Position numbers and translations under genes: made by a program. A DNA stretch of 9,783 nucleotides from an uncultured Chloroflexota bacterium. GTDB lineage: Bacteria > Chloroflexota > Anaerolineae > Anaerolineales > Villigracilaceae. This document shows, in pieces, positions 1-6,795 of the stretch. Position 1 is the stretch's first letter, and the number at the start of each line of letters is the position of its first letter. The DNA is taken from assembly GCA_903837815.1 (NCBI GenBank), contig CAILWD010000565.1, positions 1 through 9,783 of the forward strand, read 5' to 3'. The notes under the pieces are model-generated. The model had not been told where the DNA came from. It ran no database searches and saw nothing but the letters and a program-made list of their open reading frames with translations.

Positions 1-439
1 ACAAGTGCCATGCGGCAGTGATCGCCTGAGATTCGGAAAATTTCCCGCCTTCGGAGGTTTTTAACAAATCCAGTATTTCCTGCCCCTCGATAAATTCCAT
101 GACAAGATATGGATTCCCTTCATGCTCGCCTCTACCATAGTAAACGGGAGCGATTTTTAATGAAAGGCCCTGCTCGCGATTGGCTTCTTCTTCAAGGTGC
201 ATTAAAAATGCCAGTGTTTCACTTTCCTGCATGAAAAGCTGCCGGGCGGCTGGAAATTCCAGCGTTTTCATGGCTTTTATCGCCACATGAATCTGGCTTT
301 CATCCTCCTTCAGGAGATAGCCTTCATACACTTCGCCTGTCAAGCCTGCCTTCAGGCGTTTTACGATTCTCAGTGTATGTTCATCATGTTTAATATCGTT
401 GCCAACAGGCATTAGTCCAGTTTTTTTTGCGCGAGACAT
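1..439 (-). CDS. Eukaryotic-type Ser/Thr protein kinase, N-terminal 146 residues (cut by left edge)
   Basis: Reading from an ATG at 439 gives 146 open codons that run off the left end. Visible kinase elements are a glycine-rich loop at residues 29-38 (LKAGLTGEVY, with K30 where the first glycine of GxGxxG usually lies), the VAIK strand with the ATP-binding lysine K55, a likely helix-C glutamate E72 (FMQESETLAFL) and the hinge YLVMEFIEGQEI at 111-122. The catalytic HRD and DFG motifs lie outside the window, so activity cannot be judged. A Glu-rich stretch of about 13 residues (83-95) lengthens the helix C to strand 4 connection. There is no signal peptide, so the domain is cytoplasmic. The start is supported by GGAGG at 445-449, 5 nt upstream. 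It is the last gene of the visible operon, 72 nt after the second tubulin-like gene, which suggests that it phosphorylates or regulates members of the same system (inference). The kinase family call is firm; the substrate is unknown. Confidence 0.88.
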   Translation of the reverse strand, partial: MSRAKKTGLMPVGNDIKHDEHTLRIVKRLKAGLTGEVYEGYLLKEDESQIHVAIKAMKTLEFPAARQLFMQESETLAFLMHLEEEANREQGLSLKIAPVYYGRGEHEGNPYLVMEFIEGQEILDLLKTSEGGKFSESQAITAAWHL

Positions 440-511
440 ATAAACCTCCACCAAAATATCGTCAAAAACACCCCGCAAAGCATTTTCCTGCACGGCCCAC
501 GGGAGAGAAAC
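440..511. other. Intra-operon gap between second tubulin-like gene and kinase
   Basis: These 72 nt separate the stop of the second tubulin-like gene from the kinase start. I see the kinase Shine-Dalgarno (GGAGG, 445-449) and a very short CCC/GGG palindrome near 497-503. There is no terminator-like stem followed by a T run and no convincing promoter. Read-through from upstream is therefore the simplest reading, although the gap is the longest in the gene train. Confidence 0.5.
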
Positions 512-3340
512 CTACAAGTACCAACCTTCCCACACTGGTTCAATCAATTCAATCTGCAAAAGAGCGGCAAACGAAGCAGAGAAGGGATCGTTTCGTTTTT
601 GCCATTCAGCGAGAATGCCATTTTTGAATTCGTTTTGCAATGCTTTGAATTTATCACCGCCACGCATTGCGCGAGTTTCTTTAAGCAGGGCGCTTAAAAA
701 GGACGGTCGTCGATTGAGGTGAAAATGCCGTGAAGGGTTCAAGGTAAGGGCTGGGTCGTTGGGCATTTCAAGAACAAATTTTCGAAAGGCTTCGAGCAAT
801 CCGTCAGGGGAGGATGGCGTTTCGAGATCAAGGGCGTCGAATCCTGTAAGCGGGCTTACCTGCCACGCAGGCGGATTTCCCATGCCTTTATTTTGCAGGC
901 GGATGATCTTGCAAAATAAAGCCTGACAAAATAAAGTAATCAATTGCGAATCGAAGAGCATCAATACAAAGTCAGGCGTAAATAAGATTTTTGTTCCCTG
1001 CTCCCTGAATATGCGATCTTCATAGATGGCGGCTATTCTTTCCTGAGCGCTTGCATGAAAACCCGAAAAGTGATTATAAGAGTCGTACCACTGGTTGACA
1101 TCGTGAAGCGCTGAAATGGGAATGCTAAAGCGCGAGGCCATGACCGTAAAACGTGTGGGATCATACCCATCCAGCTCCTTTACATCCGAAGGGAGGCGAA
1201 GCGGGAACATGTCTTTTAAAAAATTCCCCGTGATCACCTTGTCCTTCCCAACGAGATAATAATTCCGCCTGTCCCCGGTTAGTTTTGAAGAAATATTTTC
1301 ATCATAACGCAGGAATACTTCCTCTGTCTTTCCATGTACAACAGCCGCGGATCTGCGAAGACTCCGTGTATACCATTCGCCGGTCAGGTCGTCATACCCG
1401 CCGGATTGGGTTGCGGCGAAATTCACGATCGCGTCTACAAGTTTTTGTTTATCGTTGTAGGAATAACAATATTCGGGATTCGGCTGACCCGAGGTCGCGG
1501 TAGCATTGCCATGCCAGCATACCACCAATAGTTCAGGCGCGCGCGAGGGGATGAGTCTAATCCACCATTCCAAACGGTTGCGAACCGCCCTAAAAGCAGC
1601 GCCGACTGGAAGACCCAAATGGGAAAGTTCGGGACGAATGGAATCTGCATAATAGTTTTCCACTTCACCCAATGGCGCATTGGCATCGTATGTAAGCGTA
1701 AAACGGACTTTGTCGCCGGTGACGGAGAGCAATGTCTTTTCAGCAGTCCTAAGACGGCGTTGAATCATAGACTGTATGGTTCCTGCTGTCGTATTATCGG
1801 AAGCCTGTTGCGCTGTCTTCCAGTTTAAACTTATCTGCGAAAGAGACGAGTTGGAGAGTTTCTCCTGGTTTGCCGGGGGTGTGGAAGGATCAACAAGGAA
1901 GGACTTTCTCCATTGCCCAAGCGCGTCTTGCAAACCTTCTGCGGCTTTTTTCCATACTCGAAGCATATCTTTTAGTTCTTCGAGCAAAAATGGCTGAGCG
2001 CTTGCAAGAGTTGAAAGTACTGTAAGCAATTTTTCAAAATGTTGAACATGCAGGTGGATGGCCAGTTCGGCTATTTCTAACCTGTTGTCCGGGCTGGGTT
2101 CATTAAGAAACTTCACCAGGCTATGCGAGACCTTGAATGAATAAAGGTCATGATACCCCGTGTGAATTTCAGGTAAGGCCGACTGGTTTGACGGATGAAA
2201 AGTCCAGAGCCATTGAAAAACAGGATGATATCCCACCCCGCCATCCACGAGCCATCTGCGGGCGGTGGCTTCCACGTAGGAGGGATCGATCCGGGAGGAT
2301 TTTTGTTGTGAGACAAATTGGTCGGCGGCATCTTGGGCGCGCCTCTCGCCAAACAACACGGCGTAAGAGAGACGCAAGGCAAGGTATGATTGAATTTCAG
2401 CAATGGGTATAAAAAAGGTTTTTATTCCCATTGTCTGCGCAAAGGGCTGGTGGTGACGCCGTCGTAATTCACCCCCGTTATCGGTTTTCAGAGTTTCCCA
2501 GAATGGCTTTGAGGCTGGATGATTCAGGAAGAAAAGGGTTTCCGATAACGCTTGTCCCAATCCTTTGTTGAACTCAGTCGCGGCATCGAAAGCGCTTTCG
2601 TCAAAAAGAAAAAGGTGATCCAGTAAGGCAGATTGGAAAGTTGAGTCATTGGAAACAGGGAGATTAAAGGTTTTGTGCAATCCGCTAAAAGTAAACCTGC
2701 CCGCTTCGCGGAGGGCCGCGTATCTTTCTCCTGTCGAAATGCCCTGATTTTTCTTGACGGAAGATAGCGATAGTAACGCGATAATATTTAAAAACGAGTG
2801 GGGTTTGGAATCTGGGAAACTGCGCAAAATTTGCAACACAACGCCCAACAGGTGGATTTCCGGGTCTTCCAAACTCCCGACTATGAGTACTTGCGCGTCA
2901 CGCATGGCGAGCAGCGCAATGCGCAACCAGTCATAAAACTTCCTTAAAACAGCGGCTTCAAGAAAGGCATCAAGGCAATGTCCCCCCTTCACGGAGTTTC
3001 CGAAAACGATTTGATGGGTTTGCGCTGCAACGTCAGGCAGGGGCTGCCGGTTTTCTACTGAAAGGGAAAGTATTCTCACATGGACGAATGCCCCGCTTTC
3101 GTAGTGGGTCATTTGCTCCAACCACTGATTTAACACCGCATGTCCGGTTGCCCCAAGCCCAATTACGATGGATGGCCCCAAGGCTGCGGACATTGACTGA
3201 TTTCCAGCAGGCAGGCTGGTTATTGCGACTCTGCCTGCTGGAATTTCCGACACCTTGGGAGGGTCTACCCATCCTTCAAAAGGCGATTTTTCGTTTTTAG
3301 GCTGGTTACCAGCGGGAAAAATATTCCCAAAGAAACTCAT
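512..3340 (-). CDS. Divergent tubulin/FtsZ-like protein lacking the GTP-binding signature (942 aa)
   Basis: This is probably a diverged relative of the upstream tubulin-like protein. It keeps the first strand and glycine loop (IVIGLGATG, residues 58-66), the strand LIVGSL at 152-157 and a later helix ERYAALREAGRF (205-216) that lines up with ARSFASWRELDRF in the neighbour. Where the neighbour has GGTGAG directly after IVGSL, this protein reads EDPEIH (158-163), so the tubulin signature (T4 loop) is absent. The segment between the two motifs is about 70 residues shorter than in the neighbour, and the neighbour's arginine motif RHMGRISVF has no counterpart. Before strand 1 there is a roughly 55-residue Pro/Gly/Asn-rich extension with PAGNQ at 9-13 and again at 44-48. 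The remaining 700 or so residues are a mixed, mostly helical region that I cannot assign. The start follows AGGAG with short spacing and lies 10 nt after the neighbour's stop, so translational coupling is likely. It is probably a non-hydrolysing structural or regulatory partner (inference). The relationship is moderately secure; the function is unknown. Confidence 0.75.
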   Translation of the reverse strand: MSFFGNIFPAGNQPKNEKSPFEGWVDPPKVSEIPAGRVAITSLPAGNQSMSAALGPSIVIGLGATGHAVLNQWLEQMTHYESGAFVHVRILSLSVENRQPLPDVAAQTHQIVFGNSVKGGHCLDAFLEAAVLRKFYDWLRIALLAMRDAQVLIVGSLEDPEIHLLGVVLQILRSFPDSKPHSFLNIIALLSLSSVKKNQGISTGERYAALREAGRFTFSGLHKTFNLPVSNDSTFQSALLDHLFLFDESAFDAATEFNKGLGQALSETLFFLNHPASKPFWETLKTDNGGELRRRHHQPFAQTMGIKTFFIPIAEIQSYLALRLSYAVLFGERRAQDAADQFVSQQKSSRIDPSYVEATARRWLVDGGVGYHPVFQWLWTFHPSNQSALPEIHTGYHDLYSFKVSHSLVKFLNEPSPDNRLEIAELAIHLHVQHFEKLLTVLSTLASAQPFLLEELKDMLRVWKKAAEGLQDALGQWRKSFLVDPSTPPANQEKLSNSSLSQISLNWKTAQQASDNTTAGTIQSMIQRRLRTAEKTLLSVTGDKVRFTLTYDANAPLGEVENYYADSIRPELSHLGLPVGAAFRAVRNRLEWWIRLIPSRAPELLVVCWHGNATATSGQPNPEYCYSYNDKQKLVDAIVNFAATQSGGYDDLTGEWYTRSLRRSAAVVHGKTEEVFLRYDENISSKLTGDRRNYYLVGKDKVITGNFLKDMFPLRLPSDVKELDGYDPTRFTVMASRFSIPISALHDVNQWYDSYNHFSGFHASAQERIAAIYEDRIFREQGTKILFTPDFVLMLFDSQLITLFCQALFCKIIRLQNKGMGNPPAWQVSPLTGFDALDLETPSSPDGLLEAFRKFVLEMPNDPALTLNPSRHFHLNRRPSFLSALLKETRAMRGGDKFKALQNEFKNGILAEWQKRNDPFSASFAALLQIELIEPVWEGWYL
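3202..3243. repeat. Perfect 13-bp inverted repeat inside the N-terminal extension of the 942-aa gene
   Basis: The left arm TTCCAGCAGGCAG (3202-3214) and right arm CTGCCTGCTGGAA (3231-3243) are exact reverse complements separated by 16 nt. On the minus strand the arms encode the IPAGR and LPAGN parts of the Pro/Gly-rich N-terminal extension. A related small palindrome GCTGGTTACCAGC lies at 3301-3313 and encodes the first PAGNQ, and GCTGGTTA is also found in the loop at 3215-3222. The stem would form early in the message of this gene. It may be a small palindromic repeat that entered the coding sequence or a translational control hairpin; both are inference. Confidence 0.7.
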
Positions 3341-3343
3341 ACT

Positions 3344-3348
3344 CTCCT
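3344..3348 (-). promoter_or_regulatory. Shine-Dalgarno of the 942-aa gene, immediately after the upstream stop
   Basis: The minus strand reads TGA-TTAGGAGAGT-ATG, so AGGAG lies in the 10-nt gap between the stop of the 1141-aa gene and this ATG. It decides in favour of the long form with the N-terminal extension, because the internal Met50 just before the tubulin fold has no comparable ribosome binding site. Confidence 0.75.
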
Positions 3349-3350
3349 AA

Positions 3351-6300
3351 TCAGGATGAAAGCGATTGAATAGCCTCTCGATAAACAACAGTTGCCAGGT
3401 CTGCCAGATCCAGATATTCCTGTCCAATGGCAGAGCGCAAATTGCTGTCGGCGACTTTGGAACGGCGGTTTTCGACGTCTGTTCTCATTTTCTTGATGAT
3501 GTTCTTTGAATTTTCGATTTCGTCCTGATAGCGCTTGATGGATTTTTCCTTTCCTAATTCTCGTTGCTTGAGAAGAATTGCCTCGCGCAATCTGTCCCAG
3601 TTAATTCCCTTCGCCTGTCCCATGCCAGGGCGCTGGTCGCACCCCTCCATGGCAAAATTATGTACTACATCGAAGATGTCATCTTCGCTGCTCCCGTCCA
3701 ATCTGGTGGAAGGAACGGTAATGTACATGGGGTCGGTATCGCCAGGCAATTTAAAGGACCAAAAAGGCTGTCCCTTGCTGTCGTCAAACTTCAGCATACC
3801 CAGCGCGATGGCGCGGAAGAACATTTCGAATCTTTCTTTATCTTCGAGCAAAGCCACCACTTCCGGGTGTAGAATGCGGTAATTTTGCCCAAGCACAAGC
3901 GGCATGCGCGATTCGTAATAACATGCGGTAATTTCCGCAGGGAAGATATGTAACTCTGCCGCGGGGATGCCGCGATGCGGGTCTGTGACCTGCGCGATGT
4001 ATGCATCCTTGCACTTGTGCCACATTTCGAAATCTGTGCTGGGTAACAAATCATCTGACTGAACAACTGTAAGTTTGTGGAAGTCTTCAGAATCAACAAG
4101 CGTAAGGCTGGAACCTTTTATATTTACCTTGCGTTCCTTCATTTCTTGCTCAAATTCATTGAAATAGCGTGTTGTGTTTTCATTTACATTCGAATGGACG
4201 CGGATGTAACAGGCCACAACCTCAGGTCCTTGCGGAACGGATCCGGTCATGTACAAAGGCTCCGCAAGCGCGCTAATGTCTTCTGCAAGTTTCTTGCCCG
4301 TCGGATATGTCTTGACAATTTCCTTTGCCAGCGGGCGTTCGTCATGTAAAACCGCATAAGGACGTTCAGCCAATTTGAGAATCAGATCCAGGTTATGCTG
4401 TTCTGGTTTATCTCCAGTGCGCTGGAAGGGAGTATAGCGGGGAGGCTTATCCTGTTCGACTGCGGGCATATCTACGCCGCAGGTAAAACCAAGCATTTTA
4501 TCTTCGATGGAAACCTGCCAGCGTAAAGCCTTGATCGCTTCGGCAATGTACTCCTTATCGGGCTGGTATTCATGTTCTCCGATGATTTTGCTCACTTTGC
4601 CCAAGCGTTTATCGAGTTCATGGTTGACTCGGACGTTGTCCAGCGACAACACCGCTGTCGGATATAAACCGTCAATCTCGAGGTTGGAGTCGCCGACGGC
4701 AAGGTGCGCAATCCAGTTGTCAACTTCGGCAAGTGTGTTCTCGGCAATTTTTTCCATCTCGGTCGCTGTTTCTGCCAGCACGTCCAAGAGAATATCATCC
4801 TTGCGGACATCTATGTCGCGTTGAGCCGCCATCAGGTAATTTCGCTGGGCGCGATGGGCGTCTGGGTGGACAAAATCGTCGAAGAAGGCAAATGGGCAGG
4901 TTTTGCCCCGTTCGAGATCATAGGTTTTCAAGGCGCGTTCCGCCGCTTCGCGTGAACGGGCAGCCAGTCGCAACTCTTCATTACGAACAAGGCGTACCTT
5001 ATGCAAGAACTCGGCAAAAAATGAGAAGGTTTTGATCAATTCCTCATAAAATACGCGGACATAACCAATTTTTCCACCGCGCGCCAGGTTTGGATCAGGG
5101 TTGAGGCCATTAAGGTTCGTTACTGTCCAAGCGTGAAGAATTTTCTTGTAACGCGCAATTTGGGCATTTTTTGCCTGTTCCAGCGCTTTGCCGTATTTGC
5201 CGCGCAGCCTTTCGCCACCGGCGGTATCTACGCCGTAACGCACCGCGCGGACATCTGCAACATTATTTCGGATGCGTGAAAATGCCTGATCGGGCGTATC
5301 GCCGGCTTTCCTGCTTGGCGCAACATCGCGCCAAATGGGAACCTGGAGTTCATCCATGATATTGCGGCTGATGAGTTTTCCTTCCTCATCCTGACCAATG
5401 TTGGTCAATGAAATCAATACCCGGCTTTGACCTTGAGTCAGGCCGCCGCGCGCCCATTGCTGAACAATCGCATTTTCTCTTAGCGCATTTTTGCTGCGTA
5501 TTTCCGAAACCATCGGCAGAAATTGCGTGTTGGGAATTTCGTTGCCATCCACGTTAAAACTGCTGGCTCCCATAAAACTGCGCACGGCAGGTTCGCCGGG
5601 TTGGGCGGCCGTAGGTTCCTGATTTCTGACTTCGGATACGCGGTATGCGCGTTTTTTATCGTTGAATTCTGGCGCGAGGAATTCCCTCAACACGTCCAGG
5701 GCAAGTTGGTGCGAAAATTTTTCCTGCGCGTAATAAACAGGCACCTTAATTGTGTAAGACCCGACAGCCGAGTGATACGGATGCCGCGGCAGTTGCGCCA
5801 GTTTTCCGGCAAGGTTGGTGGTGACAAATTCAGTATATGCCTTGCCTGCCTTCTCATCTAATATCAATGCGACAACTTGGGCAATGGCGGGGAACAACCC
5901 CTCCTCTGCCTTGACTCCATCTAAGGAGTTAATAGTCTGGCGCGCGGGGTCGATCATATAACTTACATCGAATGCGCGGCGGTTGATCTCGATTCGCAGG
6001 TCCTTGTTTTGTTCGTGATAATTAATTTGACGGATACCATAGCGTTCACCGACAATCATAAAGCGGTCCAGTTCGCGCCATGAGGCAAAGGAGCGCGCCA
6101 GCATTTCACGCCCCTCGCCAATTCCGGAGGCGGTAAATGCGCGGGGCAACACAAAGAAACCACGTACTACATAATTATTTGCAACCAGACGCGCCGCCTG
6201 TTCGCGTGTAAGAATTGCCATGTCAACCAACATGCCGGCGCCAGTTCCACCAGCCAGAGAGCCCACAATCAGGATTTCAAGTTGGGAATCACGCGAAACC

Positions 6301-6776
6301 ATCTTTTGCACATCCTGAATGGCTGCGCGAAGGCGGGAAACTACTTCGGATTTTTGCAAGGCAGAAAGGTCTCGGAAAACAGAGATGCGACCCATGTGGC
6401 GAATCTGCCCGCTACCCTCCTTTGTGTTGAATGCTGCGGGAGGCAGTTTGGAAAGGAAACTCTTGGCCGGGAACCATTGCAGATGGGAGTGTTTTCCGGA
6501 CGCGATCTCGGTTGCCAGTTCGCTGACGTTTCCGCCAATGGGAATAAATTCCTTTCCTTCGACCAATTCCACAGCGCCAGCCTTGACCGACTCACTTTCT
6601 CCGCTGCGCCCACCCTGACCCGTTTTTGCGGTAGTCCGCGAGGTGGTGTCAAAGGAAAGCAATTTTACATTGGGCGGCATCTGACCGCCGCCGATTTCCA
6701 GCAATTCTTTCTTCAGAAAAGTCAAAACCCATTGACCCGTTCCGCCGAGTCCGATCACGATTGTTGGGCGAGGCAT
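3351..6776 (-). CDS. Large tubulin/FtsZ-superfamily protein with intact nucleotide-binding signature (1141 aa; Tubulin_2-like)
   Basis: This is probably a cytoplasmic nucleotide-binding, possibly filament-forming protein. The N-terminus opens directly on strand 1 and its loop IVIGLGGTG (residues 6-14), followed by LLSFDTT (39-45), the arginine motif IRHMGRISVF (125-134), and LIVGSLAGGTGAG (169-181), whose GGTGAG at 176-181 is the tubulin/FtsZ signature. The strand GFFVLPRAF (206-214) and helix ARSFASWRELDRFM (227-240) follow as in the large bacterial tubulin-like family (Pfam Tubulin_2). At 1141 residues it is more than twice the size of tubulin or FtsZ. The extra C-terminal part contains charged helical stretches, one around 570-625 and a likely coiled coil at about 1060-1110 (LLKQRELGKEKSIKRYQDE), near the end. 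The start is supported by AAGGAG at 6784-6789, 7 nt upstream, and lies 19 nt after the vWA gene. Membrane remodelling has been proposed for related families; here the role is inference. The superfamily assignment is strong. Confidence 0.9.
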   Translation of the reverse strand: MPRPTIVIGLGGTGQWVLTFLKKELLEIGGGQMPPNVKLLSFDTTSRTTAKTGQGGRSGESESVKAGAVELVEGKEFIPIGGNVSELATEIASGKHSHLQWFPAKSFLSKLPPAAFNTKEGSGQIRHMGRISVFRDLSALQKSEVVSRLRAAIQDVQKMVSRDSQLEILIVGSLAGGTGAGMLVDMAILTREQAARLVANNYVVRGFFVLPRAFTASGIGEGREMLARSFASWRELDRFMIVGERYGIRQINYHEQNKDLRIEINRRAFDVSYMIDPARQTINSLDGVKAEEGLFPAIAQVVALILDEKAGKAYTEFVTTNLAGKLAQLPRHPYHSAVGSYTIKVPVYYAQEKFSHQLALDVLREFLAPEFNDKKRAYRVSEVRNQEPTAAQPGEPAVRSFMGASSFNVDGNEIPNTQFLPMVSEIRSKNALRENAIVQQWARGGLTQGQSRVLISLTNIGQDEEGKLISRNIMDELQVPIWRDVAPSRKAGDTPDQAFSRIRNNVADVRAVRYGVDTAGGERLRGKYGKALEQAKNAQIARYKKILHAWTVTNLNGLNPDPNLARGGKIGYVRVFYEELIKTFSFFAEFLHKVRLVRNEELRLAARSREAAERALKTYDLERGKTCPFAFFDDFVHPDAHRAQRNYLMAAQRDIDVRKDDILLDVLAETATEMEKIAENTLAEVDNWIAHLAVGDSNLEIDGLYPTAVLSLDNVRVNHELDKRLGKVSKIIGEHEYQPDKEYIAEAIKALRWQVSIEDKMLGFTCGVDMPAVEQDKPPRYTPFQRTGDKPEQHNLDLILKLAERPYAVLHDERPLAKEIVKTYPTGKKLAEDISALAEPLYMTGSVPQGPEVVACYIRVHSNVNENTTRYFNEFEQEMKERKVNIKGSSLTLVDSEDFHKLTVVQSDDLLPSTDFEMWHKCKDAYIAQVTDPHRGIPAAELHIFPAEITACYYESRMPLVLGQNYRILHPEVVALLEDKERFEMFFRAIALGMLKFDDSKGQPFWSFKLPGDTDPMYITVPSTRLDGSSEDDIFDVVHNFAMEGCDQRPGMGQAKGINWDRLREAILLKQRELGKEKSIKRYQDEIENSKNIIKKMRTDVENRRSKVADSNLRSAIGQEYLDLADLATVVYREAIQSLSS

Positions 6777-6783
6777 GGCATAT

Positions 6784-6789
6784 CTCCTT
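6784..6789 (-). promoter_or_regulatory. Shine-Dalgarno of the 1141-aa tubulin-like gene
   Basis: AAGGAG on the minus strand sits 7 nt before the ATG at 6776, within the 19-nt gap after the vWA stop codon. It supports a start right at the glycine-loop strand with almost no N-terminal extension, in contrast to the next gene. Confidence 0.7.
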
Positions 6790-6795
6790 GAAATA

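Noticed and set aside
440..511. Separate promoter or terminator ahead of the kinase
   Set aside because: A TTGACG-like word occurs on the minus strand but without a -10 at suitable distance, and the only palindrome is too short to be a terminator.
3191..3193. Met50 as the true start of the 942-aa protein, removing the extension
   Set aside because: It has no clear Shine-Dalgarno, while the ATG at 3340 has AGGAG placed right after the upstream stop. It remains a possible secondary start.
6282..6791. 169-codon plus-strand open frame opposite the 1141-aa gene
   Set aside because: It lies wholly antisense to a strongly supported gene, covers the conserved tubulin motifs on the other strand and its product resembles no protein family.
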